Positions 52,353-61,325 of a DNA stretch of 64,000 nt are shown one piece after another. The notes below the pieces were generated by a model, which was not told where the DNA came from, did not search any database, and saw only the letters and a program-made list of their open reading frames with translations. Numbering within the stretch: the stretch's first letter is position 1; each line of letters begins with the position of its first letter. A program made the translations under genes and the position numbers. Source of the DNA: Alicyclobacillus sacchari (lineage in GTDB: Bacteria > Bacillota > Bacilli > Alicyclobacillales > Alicyclobacillaceae). The stretch covers positions 310,001 through 374,000 of the forward strand of contig NZ_SORF01000001.1 of NCBI RefSeq assembly GCF_004366795.1, in the 5' to 3' direction.

Positions 52353-52775
52353 ATGGGGTTCGACTACTGTTTCGTGTGCGGTGAGAACAATCCGCACGGC
52401 CTGCACATTCATTTTGAAAGGGACGGCGACGGGGTCGTCGGCTATTTTCAAACGGAACGGCATCACATGGGATGGCCCAACGTACAGCACGGCGGCATCA
52501 CGAGCTCATTGCTCGACGAGGCCTCGGCATACGTGCCACTCAACCTCGGCCTCGTAACTGTGACCGCACAACTGAATATTTCATTTAAGAAACCTATCCG
52601 CGTAGGTGAACGCGTCCGGATCGAAGCTCACCCGACGAAGGTATCGTCGCGGCTATTGCTGGTCGAGGCGAGAATCACGGGAGAAGACGGCGAGGAAAAG
52701 GCGTCTTCGAACGCCAAAATGATTGTTCTGACGAAAGCACAGAAAGAAGAATTGGGGATTGGAGAGTTGTCATAA
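52353..52775 (+). CDS. hotdog-fold PaaI-type thioesterase
   Basis: The ATG at 52353 follows GGAGGTG. The 140 residues start 'MGFDYCFVCGENNPHGLHI'. They carry the hotdog catalytic stretch 'NVQHGGITSSLLDEASAYV', with the HGG and acidic residues of PaaI-type thioesterases. Its TAA overlaps the ATG of purU, so the two are coupled. The substrate is unknown. Confidence 0.85.
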   Translation: MGFDYCFVCGENNPHGLHIHFERDGDGVVGYFQTERHHMGWPNVQHGGITSSLLDEASAYVPLNLGLVTVTAQLNISFKKPIRVGERVRIEAHPTKVSSRLLLVEARITGEDGEEKASSNAKMIVLTKAQKEELGIGELS

Positions 52776-53638
52776 TGGCAGCAAGGGACAATCGGGGCAG
52801 GCTCTTGATTTCATGCCCGGACAGACTGGGCATCGTCGCAGCCATAGGCCAGTTTCTCTCCGCGCATGGTGCGAATATTGCAGAATCCGCCCAGTATTCA
52901 ACCGAACCGCAGGGCGGCGACTTTTTCATGCGGATCGAGTTCGAGCTGGATGACCTTGCCGGAAAGGAGGACAGGCTCTGCGAAGGCTTCGCGCAACTGG
53001 CGAACGACTACGGAATGCGTTGGCGCTATGCCCCGGCGCGTGCCAAAAAGCGCATGGCGATCTTTGTTTCACGGGAACTTCACTGCTTGCAGGAACTGCT
53101 GTGGGACTGGCAAGACGGTTTGCTCGACGCCGACGTCAGGATGGTCGTCAGCAATCATCCGGATGCCCGCCCGCTCGTCGAAAGCCTCGGCATCCCCTTC
53201 CACCACATCCCGGTGACGGCCGAGACCAAGGCACACGCGGAACAGCGGCAATTGGAATTGCTCGCCGACGACATTGACGTCATCGTACTGGCACGCTACA
53301 TGCAAATCTTGAGTCCATCGTTTCTCGAACGGTTTCCGCAGCGGATCATCAATATCCACCACTCGTTCTTGCCAGCGTTTATTGGTCGCAATCCATACCA
53401 ACGCGCGTATGATCGCGGTGTCAAACTGATTGGCGCAACGGCGCACTACGTGACCGAAGAATTGGACGAAGGCCCCATCATTGAGCAGGATGTGACGCGC
53501 GTAGATCATCGCTTTGACGCTTCCGACCTGCGCATTGCAGGGCGCCAAGTGGAGCGCGCAGTGCTCAGCCGCGCCGTCAAGTGGCATCTCGAAGACAAAG
53601 TCATTGTGCACGGCAACAAGACCATCGTCTTTGCCTGA
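52775..53638 (+). CDS. purU: formyltetrahydrofolate deformylase
   Basis: The 287 residues have an N-terminal ACT domain ('LISCPDRLGIVAAIGQFLSAHGANI') and a formyl-transferase-like hydrolase domain with 'INIHHSFLPAFIGRNPYQ' (Asn, His) and 'DEGPIIEQDVTRVDH' (Asp). It releases formate from 10-formyl-tetrahydrofolate and balances the one-carbon pool. Translational coupling to a hotdog thioesterase is unusual. Confidence 0.95.
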   Translation: MAARDNRGRLLISCPDRLGIVAAIGQFLSAHGANIAESAQYSTEPQGGDFFMRIEFELDDLAGKEDRLCEGFAQLANDYGMRWRYAPARAKKRMAIFVSRELHCLQELLWDWQDGLLDADVRMVVSNHPDARPLVESLGIPFHHIPVTAETKAHAEQRQLELLADDIDVIVLARYMQILSPSFLERFPQRIINIHHSFLPAFIGRNPYQRAYDRGVKLIGATAHYVTEELDEGPIIEQDVTRVDHRFDASDLRIAGRQVERAVLSRAVKWHLEDKVIVHGNKTIVFA

Positions 53639-53727
53639 CGAGGGCCCTATGCCCAATCCCCGGGCACGTGTACGCTTCGGCCATTTGCCGAGAGGCATAC
53701 GCTGAAGCGAAAGGAGGGGAATGCAGC

Positions 53728-54048
53728 ATGGCACATCCGTTGTACCCTGTTGCGCGGCGCCTCGTGGGCCGTCACGTCATCGCCCATCACATCAATGGTC
53801 GATCATACCCTGGCATTTTACACAGCGTTTACGATCACGGCATTTACCTGATCCACGCAACGCCAGCGTCGTCCGACAAAGAAGCGTCATTCATCACCCT
53901 GAGCGAAACGCCGTCCGGCGATACCGTGGATCACGTCTATGCGCCTGCGAGCTATTTCGCCTTTGGCGCCTTAACCGGACTTACACTTGGTGCGCTGGCC
54001 CGCCCGTATTATGGGTATGGGTACGGCTATCCAGGGTATTGGTGGTAA
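53728..54048 (+). CDS. small protein with SH3-like core and Gly/Tyr-rich end
   Basis: The ATG at 53728 follows AGGAGGGG. The 106 residues have 'RRLVGRHVIAHHINGRSYPGILHSVYDHGIYLIHA', which looks like a small beta-barrel. A hydrophobic stretch rich in Phe, Gly and Leu follows, and the end is 'YYGYGYGYPGYWW'. Such tails occur in spore-coat and surface proteins of Bacilli. The role is unknown. Confidence 0.6.
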   Translation: MAHPLYPVARRLVGRHVIAHHINGRSYPGILHSVYDHGIYLIHATPASSDKEASFITLSETPSGDTVDHVYAPASYFAFGALTGLTLGALARPYYGYGYGYPGYWW

Positions 54049-54082
54049 GCACATCAACCATCGAATCCCTAAGGCATATCAA

Positions 54083-54118
54083 AACGCCGATCCCACTCAG
54101 CGGATCGGCGTTGCTTTT
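54083..54118. terminator. bidirectional terminator
   Basis: AACGCCGATCC (54083-54093) pairs with GGATCGGCGTT (54102-54112), with T-rich tails on both strands. It overlaps the last codons of the SirB-like gene. Confidence 0.82.
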
Positions 54119-54876
54119 GCCTGCATATAGGCTTGTACCCGCCTTGCCACAGCCTTGACCAACAGCGAATGGCCGCCGAGATGGCTGCCGATGCGAATGT
54201 CGACGCCCGGATGTGCGTGAGCCCACGTTTCAACCCGCGTCGGCAACGTATCTGTGAGCCACCCGGAAAACCAGAGGAACGGCACGACAGCCACAGTCCG
54301 CACACCCTGCGTCCACATTTCGTCCAGCGCCTGTTCGAGTGACCGCCCGGTACCCGCGAGATAAGCCGTTTCGATCCGCCGCCGTGGAAACCGTTGTGCC
54401 ACGTTCCTCACAACCTGCGCAAAGGCCTGTTGCGCCTTGAACTCGCGATTACCACGCCCAATGAGTACAATGGCGGAGTTACAGGGCGGTATATGCCATG
54501 TGGCCAAGGTTTGCCGAATGCGCAACGATGCGACATCGACAAACTCAGGCTCCTCACCAAACGGCTCCAACAAGCGGACAGGCACACCATGCAAATCATT
54601 CTCTGCTGCAGCAAACGCCCGTGGAATGTCTGTGTGCATATGGCCCGCGGCAAAGAGGAGAAGCGGCACCGCGACCACCTCATCCGCCCCTGCGGCCACG
54701 AGTTGACGCAGGGCATCCTCGATGGCCGGCGGTTCGATCTCGACAAACGCGCAAGTCAGCAGCGAGCTTCCAGCCGGCCGCAGGCACGCCGCCACGTGTC
54801 GTACAAACGTGAGCCACTCGATCATGCCATGGCGCCGCCGCGTTCCGTGCCCGATAAACAGCACACCGCGATTCAC
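54097..54876 (-). CDS. sirB: sirohydrochlorin ferrochelatase-like protein (SirB/CbiX type)
   Basis: A GTG at 54876, behind GGAGGT, gives 259 residues. The first domain has 'VLFIGHGTRRRHG' (metal-binding His) and 'AVPLLLFAAGHMHTDIP'. The second repeats the fold with 'IGRGNREFKAQQAF' and 'VVPFLWFSGWLTDTLP'. This two-domain size matches SirB. It inserts iron into sirohydrochlorin to make the sirohaem needed by the sulfite reductase in the same operon. It starts six bases after the end of the CobA-HemD fusion. Confidence 0.88.
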   Translation of the reverse strand: MNRGVLFIGHGTRRRHGMIEWLTFVRHVAACLRPAGSSLLTCAFVEIEPPAIEDALRQLVAAGADEVVAVPLLLFAAGHMHTDIPRAFAAAENDLHGVPVRLLEPFGEEPEFVDVASLRIRQTLATWHIPPCNSAIVLIGRGNREFKAQQAFAQVVRNVAQRFPRRRIETAYLAGTGRSLEQALDEMWTQGVRTVAVVPFLWFSGWLTDTLPTRVETWAHAHPGVDIRIGSHLGGHSLLVKAVARRVQAYMQAKATPIR

Positions 54877-54881
54877 CGGTC

Positions 54882-56336
54882 TTACCTCCACTCTGACGCC
54901 AAGGCGTAAGGCAAACGATTGCCGGGGCGAGCATTCACCTGTAGCGTACGTGTCATGACAGGGACATCTCCAAGCAAGTCCGTGTAGAGCGGTGCAAGCG
55001 CGTTGGGATCGCCCACGATATGGACGGCGTCGGGATGCCCTTCGCGTACCCAGCCAGCAAGCACATCGGTCCACGTGTGACGAAGCGTCGAAGGTTCCAT
55101 ACTTCCATCAAAAAAGGGCTCCTTCAACCCGACAAACGTCCTGACTGGTCCGCCAAAGGCCTCCACAGCCGCACGGAGTTCCGCACGCACAGACGAATAA
55201 GGCAGGTCTTCCACCCACCAGGCATCGACGTTCGCACGCGCAATTTCGCCCAAACTTGTGAAGTCCGGCTCGATCCCGCAACGTCGCAGCTGTGCCGCCA
55301 CCGCTTCATCGAGCGCGGCAAAACGCACACGTGAAAGACGGCGAAAATCGGTTTGCGATGCTTGAAGCGCCTGCCAAAAGGCACTCACAACGAGTGACGT
55401 TCGAAAGAGAATCCCGACCGCACTCCCATTCGCGGCGGCCACAGCGACTGCTTCCACTTGTTCTCGTTCTGGACGCCAGCGTTGCTCAAGCGTAGTCACG
55501 CACGTCTCCGCGCCTTCGCTTTCGAGTTGTTCGGCGACCGCCAGGGCTTCCGCATTCGTACCCGCAACGACAAGGATGCGCTGGCCAAAACGCGGCAGAC
55601 GCTCGAACCAGTGCAGTCGCTCCTGTGACTGCACCACATCACCAACGACGATCACGGCTGGCGACGAAAGCGCCACCCGGCGCGCAAGCGCAGGGAGGCT
55701 AGCCAAAGTCCCCGTCACCGAACGCTGGCGCGATCGCGTCCCCCATTCAATCGCAGCTGCCGGCGTATTGGGCGAACGGCCCACAGCGATGATCTCATCC
55801 GTCAGCGCCGCGAGCTGACCGACCCCCATCAGAATGACCAAAGTACCATGTACATTCGCGGCGCCGCGGACATCTCCGAACGTACCGTCGGCACGGTGGC
55901 CTGTGACGACGGCAAATCCGGGTGCCGCATTGCGTAACGTCACCGGAATGCCCGCAAAGGCCGGCACAGCCACAGCGGATGAAATGCCGGGGACGACTTC
56001 CCAAGCGATGCCTCGCTCCTCGAGCCGCATCGCTTCTTCCGCACCGCGGCCGAAGACAAAAGGATCGCCGCCCTTGAGCCGAACGACAAACAGCCCGCGT
56101 TCTGCGAGCTGAATCAGCAGATCTTCAATCTCCTGTTGAGGCAATGTGTGGCATTTTGCTTCCTTGCCCGCATACATCAATGCCGCATCAGGCCGGGCAT
56201 AGGCCAGAATGCGCGGCGAGACGAGCCGGTCAAAAACAATGGCGTCCGCCTCACCGAGCACCTGCCTGCCGCGCTCCGTAAGGAGCCCCGGATGACCTGG
56301 CCCGGCACCGACCAGCGCAACTTTCCCCGCTGCCAT
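54882..56336 (-). CDS. uroporphyrinogen-III C-methyltransferase fused to uroporphyrinogen-III synthase
   Basis: The 484 residues have an N-terminal SUMT domain (about 1-245: 'VALVGAGPGHPGLLTERG', 'VRLKGGDPFVFGRG', 'VVPGISSAVAVPAFAGIPVT'). A C-terminal HemD domain follows (about 250-484). Fusion makes uroporphyrinogen III and methylates it to precorrin-2 in one chain, and diverts tetrapyrrole flux to sirohaem. The ATG at 56336 is eight bases after GGAGGT; GTG at 56339 is possible. Confidence 0.9.
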   Translation of the reverse strand: MAAGKVALVGAGPGHPGLLTERGRQVLGEADAIVFDRLVSPRILAYARPDAALMYAGKEAKCHTLPQQEIEDLLIQLAERGLFVVRLKGGDPFVFGRGAEEAMRLEERGIAWEVVPGISSAVAVPAFAGIPVTLRNAAPGFAVVTGHRADGTFGDVRGAANVHGTLVILMGVGQLAALTDEIIAVGRSPNTPAAAIEWGTRSRQRSVTGTLASLPALARRVALSSPAVIVVGDVVQSQERLHWFERLPRFGQRILVVAGTNAEALAVAEQLESEGAETCVTTLEQRWRPEREQVEAVAVAAANGSAVGILFRTSLVVSAFWQALQASQTDFRRLSRVRFAALDEAVAAQLRRCGIEPDFTSLGEIARANVDAWWVEDLPYSSVRAELRAAVEAFGGPVRTFVGLKEPFFDGSMEPSTLRHTWTDVLAGWVREGHPDAVHIVGDPNALAPLYTDLLGDVPVMTRTLQVNARPGNRLPYALASEWR

Positions 56337-56362
56337 CACCGCGCACCTCCGCTCACGACATG

Positions 56363-58051
56363 TTATGAAACAGGGACAAACCGATCCTGCAATTGCTCAA
56401 TTCCGACACGTTCACAATAATCGCCAAATGTTTCGGCCGGCTTGCGCTCATCGCGGTACGCCTGGAGCAGTGGATACAGTGTCGGCACAAGTTCGGCAAG
56501 CGGCACCATTTCGCGGAACACGCGGTTCGTGCGCGTCCCGACGAGGTTGGCACCAAGCAAAATGTCATACTTGCCGATCACGCGGCCGACAAACCCAATT
56601 TCCGCAATATATGGCCGCGCACAGCCGTTCGCGCAACCTGTCATGCGCACCGTGATGGGCTCATCCTGCAATCCAAGCTCCTGCAATGCCTTTTCGAAGT
56701 CAGCGATGACGCCAGGCAACACACGTTCCGACTCTGCAATGGCCAAACCGCAAGTCGGCAACGCCGGGCAGGCCATCGAACGCACCTTCACAGGCGTATA
56801 CGACGAAGCCAACTTCACGCCCGCTTCCTCAAGTTTCGCAGTAACTTCAGTCGCCTGTTCACGCGTGAGGTCCGTCAATATCAAGTTTTGCTGCGTCGTC
56901 AAGCGGACACCGGGCCGGTACGCCATCATAATCTCCCGCAAGACAGATTTGAGCGCCATGCCGGGCTTGTCAGCAATGCGGCCATTTTCGATGAACAATC
57001 CCAGGTGCACCTTATCACCTTGTACCATCTCGCCCAGGTGATCGTCCGCCGAGTGCCACACGAGTTCACGTGGTTCGTCAAGGGGATAGCCAAGCCGCTT
57101 TTCCGCCTCCCCGCGGAACCAAGGAATGCCACGTTCCAGTACAAGGTACTTCATTCGCGCAAATTTCCGATTTTCACGATTGCCAAAATCGCGTTGAATG
57201 GAAATCACAGTGCGGCACACATCGATAAGCTTATCCGGTGTCACAAAACAAAACGGTTTTGCCAAATGCGGCGCCGTTTGCTTGTCGCTTGCGGTGCGAC
57301 CCATGCCCCCACCGATGACAAGCGTATAGCCGGCAACTTGATCGCCATTTCGATGTGCGATGAGGCCGATATCATTGGAGTAAATATCGGCGCAGTTATC
57401 GCCTTCATACGCAAAGGCAATCTTGAACTTACGCGGCAAATACGTTTCGCCGTAAAGGGTCTCGCGCTCGCGATCGACTTCGGGATCGACCCGTTCACCA
57501 TCGAGCCAAATTTCGTGATAGGCATTGGTCTTGGCCGATACCGAATCGACCAACGCCAGGATATCTCGACGCACAGCATCGTAAAATGGCCCTTCGTGAG
57601 GGAAGGCACATCCAACCGTGTTGCGAACCTGGTCACCGCACCCGCCAAGCGTTGTGATCAGCACATCGTTAATGGCGCGAATCGTGGCTTTCAGGTTCCC
57701 CTTGAGCACGCCATGCAACTGGAACGTCTGCCGCGTGGTAATGCGCATCGTGCCGTTGCCATACTCGTCAGAGAGCCTGTCAAATTGCAGATATTGATCT
57801 GCGTTCAGGACACCGCCCGGGATCCGAGCGCGGATCATCATCGTGTAATGACGCTCTTTGCCCTCTTTGGTCAATTGCTTGCGCAAGTCGCGGTCATCTT
57901 GCTGATAGGTACCATGGAATTTCAATACCTGGATATTCTCTTCGCTGAAGTGGCTGGAGCCGTCCTCCAGCGCTTCTTGGATGGAACCGCGCAAAAAACG
58001 ACTATCGCGTTTGATATGCTCAATTTTTGAAAGCTTCCGTTCCTGCTCCAC
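56363..58051 (-). CDS. cysI: assimilatory sulfite reductase, haemoprotein subunit
   Basis: I set the start at the GTG at 58051, behind GAGGCGAGGT; the longer frame to 58285 runs through cysH. The 562 residues carry both sirohaem/4Fe-4S Cys pairs: C428 and C434 ('CPALPTC'), and C473 and C477 ('TGCANGC'). Earlier parts match the paired sulfite/nitrite reductase domains ('RITTRQTFQLHG', 'NTVGCAFPHEGPFYD'). It reduces sulfite to sulfide. No flavoprotein subunit (cysJ) is next to it, so the electron donor may be ferredoxin or a distant gene. Confidence 0.92.
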   Translation of the reverse strand: MEQERKLSKIEHIKRDSRFLRGSIQEALEDGSSHFSEENIQVLKFHGTYQQDDRDLRKQLTKEGKERHYTMMIRARIPGGVLNADQYLQFDRLSDEYGNGTMRITTRQTFQLHGVLKGNLKATIRAINDVLITTLGGCGDQVRNTVGCAFPHEGPFYDAVRRDILALVDSVSAKTNAYHEIWLDGERVDPEVDRERETLYGETYLPRKFKIAFAYEGDNCADIYSNDIGLIAHRNGDQVAGYTLVIGGGMGRTASDKQTAPHLAKPFCFVTPDKLIDVCRTVISIQRDFGNRENRKFARMKYLVLERGIPWFRGEAEKRLGYPLDEPRELVWHSADDHLGEMVQGDKVHLGLFIENGRIADKPGMALKSVLREIMMAYRPGVRLTTQQNLILTDLTREQATEVTAKLEEAGVKLASSYTPVKVRSMACPALPTCGLAIAESERVLPGVIADFEKALQELGLQDEPITVRMTGCANGCARPYIAEIGFVGRVIGKYDILLGANLVGTRTNRVFREMVPLAELVPTLYPLLQAYRDERKPAETFGDYCERVGIEQLQDRFVPVS

Positions 58052-58088
58052 GCTGCGACCTCGCCTCACTTTCGACTCAACTCGGGTA

Positions 58089-58793
58089 TCACGCGCTCGG
58101 ATGCAAACCGCACTCGGTCTTGTTGAAGCCTGCCCAACGGCCGCTGCGCGGATCTTCTCCTGGCTTAACCGGACGCGTGCAGTGGAGGCAACCGATGCTT
58201 GGATAGTTTTGATCGTGCAACGGATTGTATGGTACCTCATGTTGCTTGATGTAGCGCCAAACCTGCCCTTCTGTCCAACGAACAAGTGGGTTGACCTTAA
58301 TCAGATTGAATTTGCCGTCCCACTCGAACACCTTGGCGTTCGCGCGTGTCGGCGCTTGCTCGCGGCGAATGCCGGTAATCCAGCCGTCGTACTCTTTCAA
58401 CACATTGGTCAAGGGCTGCACCTTGCGAATGTTGCAGCACTGGTTCGGATCGCGCCCCCAAAGGGCTTCCCCGTACTGTTCCTCCTGTTGTTCCAGTGTG
58501 AGCGCCGGCAATACTTGCCGCAGATTGGGGATTCCGTACTTTTCAATGGCGCGATCGCGCAGGTCATATGTCTCTTGGAAGAGCACGTTCGTATCGAGGT
58601 AGAACACGTTCGCCTCTGGATCGATGTTCATCAGCATATCCAGAAGGACCATATCCTCCGCACCAAACGAGCACGCAAACGTGAGATTGGGCACACGCTT
58701 GAGCGCCTCTTCTATGATTTTCTCTGGACTCGCTTCTTCAAATTCATCAGCAAGCCGTTCAATCCAACCAAGTTCCTTCTCGGTCGTGGACAT
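58089..58793 (-). CDS. cysH: adenylyl-sulfate reductase (thioredoxin-dependent), CysH family
   Basis: The 234 residues have the PP-loop 'FACSFGAEDMVLLD', the Cys pair C119-C120, 'CLHC' (C202, C205) and 'TECGLH' (C228). The four Cys that bind a 4Fe-4S cluster mark the enzyme as an APS reductase rather than a cluster-free PAPS reductase. It makes sulfite for the next gene. No sulfate adenylyltransferase or APS kinase is in the window. It leads the operon cysH-cysI-CobA/HemD-sirB. Confidence 0.92.
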   Translation of the reverse strand: MSTTEKELGWIERLADEFEEASPEKIIEEALKRVPNLTFACSFGAEDMVLLDMLMNIDPEANVFYLDTNVLFQETYDLRDRAIEKYGIPNLRQVLPALTLEQQEEQYGEALWGRDPNQCCNIRKVQPLTNVLKEYDGWITGIRREQAPTRANAKVFEWDGKFNLIKVNPLVRWTEGQVWRYIKQHEVPYNPLHDQNYPSIGCLHCTRPVKPGEDPRSGRWAGFNKTECGLHPSA

Positions 58794-58905
58794 GCGCCTT
58801 TCACCTCATATTCCGATAAACATATCTGGAATTAATCCTAGTGTAACTGTAAACTTGTATAACGAGAAAGTCAACGTGAAATCGGAGCGGATCGGCAAAG
58901 GAGAG

Positions 58906-59412
58906 ATGGTTGTGCTATATCCAGTGTGGCTGAAAGTTACGCAGGCCAAATGCCTCGTGGTGGGCGGCGGACAGATCGCGCTGCGGCGGGCGACGACGCT
59001 CCTGAGCTGCGGTGCGCACGTCGTGGTCGTAAGTCCAGAACTGTGTCCCGAACTGGCAGCCATGCATGAATGCGGCGACATTGCGTATATCCCCGCCCGC
59101 TATGATCCATCGCACGTGACCGACAGCAAACTGGTCATCGCGGCAACGGACAGCCGCGACGTGAATGCTGCGATAGGACGCGACGCCCGGAAACAGGGCA
59201 TCCTTTGCAACATGGCAGACAGCCAAGCGGAAAGTGACTTTTTCTTGCCGAGTGTCGTCGCCTGCGGCTCTGTACAAGTGGCCATTTCCACAGGCGGCTC
59301 CTCGCCTGCGACCGCCAAGGCGTTGCGCCTGGCGCTTGCGGCCGATATGGAAGACGGCGGCAACCGCTTTGTGTCCATGCTACGGTCCTTGCCCGACTCG
59401 CTTTCACGTTGA
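58906..59412 (+). CDS. precorrin-2 dehydrogenase (SirC/CysG N-terminal type)
   Basis: The ATG at 58906 follows AAAGGAG. The 168 residues have the Rossmann start 'VWLKVTQAKCLVVGGGQIALRR' and 'IAATDSRDVNAAIGRDARKQGILCNMAD', the pattern of YlnF/SirC. It oxidises precorrin-2 to sirohydrochlorin, the step missing from the divergent operon. It and cysH start 112 bases apart and probably share control. Confidence 0.9.
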   Translation: MVVLYPVWLKVTQAKCLVVGGGQIALRRATTLLSCGAHVVVVSPELCPELAAMHECGDIAYIPARYDPSHVTDSKLVIAATDSRDVNAAIGRDARKQGILCNMADSQAESDFFLPSVVACGSVQVAISTGGSSPATAKALRLALAADMEDGGNRFVSMLRSLPDSLSR

Positions 59413-59541
59413 TCGTCCCGACATCGTATGTACAGGTCTGGCTGGCTGTTCACACCTCTTGACTCGATGGCATCCGAAACTGGCGCTGTTGGGCTTACGT
59501 GATCGATCTCGCCTGACCCATTGCCATCTGACAACGCAAAC

Positions 59542-59584
59542 AAGGGGCGTCTGACCGCCCATCGAGGTCGGTGCGACGCCCCTT
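59542..59584. terminator. hairpin between the SirC-like and MFS genes
   Basis: AAGGGGCGTC (59542-59551) pairs with GACGCCCCTT (59575-59584), with GACC/GGTC nested inside. It sits between convergent genes and is a likely bidirectional terminator with weak T-runs. Confidence 0.6.
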
Positions 59585-59612
59585 CATGTGCACATGATGG
59601 CTGGATATTGCG

Positions 59613-61313
59613 CTATTCGGGGCGCGGCGTGAGCGTGCGCCGCACCACGACCGCGCGACGCGTACGGCTGTTCGCAAGAGCCCGCTGCTCCCCATCATCC
59701 GCCGGCTGGCCCTGTTGGGTCGCTGGAGCCAGCCGCTTGGCATTGCGTAAAAAGAGCGACAAGATCAGCGCAAAGAGCGAAATGCCGGCTGCGACCAAAT
59801 AGGCGTCGTCGACACCTTGAACAGACGCAACGATCTGTGCTTGTCCATACATAAGATACGTCACAATCTCGTGCGCGACCGCCAAAGGCTGCGACATCAT
59901 GCGTGCCAACATGGCTGTCAACTCGGACATGGTCGCCGACAGCTGCGGATTCGTGGTGAGAACACTGTTGACCAATTGGTTATAATGCATGTTCGAACGA
60001 TCCGTCATCACGGTAATCAGGAGTGATGTGCCGAGTGACCCGGCGATGGTTCGCACGGTATTCGCCGCTGCGGTGCCGTGGCTGTTGAACTGCCGCGGCA
60101 AATGATTGAGACCGGATGTCATGATGGTCATCATGATAAATCCCATGCCAAACATGCGAATGGTGTAAACCCACATAATGTGGCGCAGCGGCGTATCCGA
60201 CGTCAAGTGCCCTAAGTCCCACGTCGTGATCACCGTGATGATAAGGCCGATGATCGCTAGTGGCCGAATGCCAATTTTGTCGAGGAGGGCACCCGATATA
60301 GGCGACATCACGCCCATAAGGATGGCTCCGGGCAGCAGGATCAGGCCCGAATCGAGCGCCGAGTAGCCACGAATGTTTTGCACGTACATCGGCGTGAGCA
60401 GCGCGCCGCCAAACATCGCCATGTTGACCACGCAGCTGACACCTGCCGCGATCGAAAAGCCAGGGTAGCGAAAGACGCGAAGGTTAAGAAGCGGATGATC
60501 CGATGTCAACTCCCGGGCCACGAAGACAATCAGAAATACGACCCCGACGGCGATGCTGCCAAGCACCTCGCCTGCGTGCCACCCTTTGTTCCCCGCTTCG
60601 CTAAAGCCGTAGAGCAGAGCCCCAAGTCCGATTGTCGACGCGACGAAACTGACGCCTTCGAACTTTGGAAACGTTCGCTCGGTCACGTTCTTGAGAAAAA
60701 TAGACGCCACGATGATGTCGATCACGGCGACCGGAATCACAATGTAGAACAGAACGCGCCAGGAAAATTGTTGAATGATCCACCCGGACAACGTGGGACC
60801 GACGGCCGGGGCAAAAAACATGGCGATCCCGATCGTGCCCATCGCCTTGCCTCGTGTTTCCGGTGGATACAGGTTCAAAATCACCGTCATCATCAACGGC
60901 ATCATGATACCGGCACCCGCTGCCTGAACGATACGGCCAATCAGCATGACCGGAAAATCCGGGGCCGCAGCACAAAAGAGCGTGCCGATGCCAAAGCAGA
61001 ACATGGCCCCGAGAAACAGCTGCCTCGTCGTGAAGGTGCCAATCAGAAACGCGGTCAGGGGAATGACGATACCATTGGTCAACATGTAGCCTGTCGACAG
61101 CCATTGAATGGTGCTCGCCGAGACGTTGAACTCTGTCATGAGTTTAGGCACTGCGACGTTTAGCAAAGTTTGGTTAAGGATTGCGGCAAACGCCCCCAAA
61201 ATCAACGAAATGAGAATCGGGGCTTTGTGTGCAATCGGCTCGCCTGTCGGGCCGCCTGGCCCTGGGGCCTTCGGTGCGGCGACCTGCTTTGGGGCGTCGT
61301 TCTCCACACTCAC
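59613..61313 (-). CDS. MFS efflux transporter, DHA2 family (EmrB type)
   Basis: The 566 residues have about fourteen transmembrane helices. Family motifs are 'LNQTLLNVAVPKLMTEFNVSASTIQWLSTGYML' (in pieces) and the A-motif-like 'GRIVQAAGAGIMMPLMMTVI'. A GTG start follows GAGGAGG. It is 12 bases downstream of the HlyD/EmrA-like gene, the usual EmrAB order. It would expel lipophilic drugs or acids with proton exchange. Confidence 0.92.
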   Translation of the reverse strand: MSVENDAPKQVAAPKAPGPGGPTGEPIAHKAPILISLILGAFAAILNQTLLNVAVPKLMTEFNVSASTIQWLSTGYMLTNGIVIPLTAFLIGTFTTRQLFLGAMFCFGIGTLFCAAAPDFPVMLIGRIVQAAGAGIMMPLMMTVILNLYPPETRGKAMGTIGIAMFFAPAVGPTLSGWIIQQFSWRVLFYIVIPVAVIDIIVASIFLKNVTERTFPKFEGVSFVASTIGLGALLYGFSEAGNKGWHAGEVLGSIAVGVVFLIVFVARELTSDHPLLNLRVFRYPGFSIAAGVSCVVNMAMFGGALLTPMYVQNIRGYSALDSGLILLPGAILMGVMSPISGALLDKIGIRPLAIIGLIITVITTWDLGHLTSDTPLRHIMWVYTIRMFGMGFIMMTIMTSGLNHLPRQFNSHGTAAANTVRTIAGSLGTSLLITVMTDRSNMHYNQLVNSVLTTNPQLSATMSELTAMLARMMSQPLAVAHEIVTYLMYGQAQIVASVQGVDDAYLVAAGISLFALILSLFLRNAKRLAPATQQGQPADDGEQRALANSRTRRAVVVRRTLTPRPE

Positions 61314-61325
61314 GGCTGCCCCTCC

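Noticed and set aside
56393-58030. 545-codon open frame on the plus strand opposite the sulfite reductase gene
   Set aside because: It is the codon-bias shadow of a well-supported gene; it has no ribosome binding site and its translation is rich in His, Arg and Cys with no domain.
58794-58905. CymR or S-box control element before cysH or the SirC-like gene
   Set aside because: The 112-base gap is too short for an S-box riboswitch and I could not match a CymR site with confidence.
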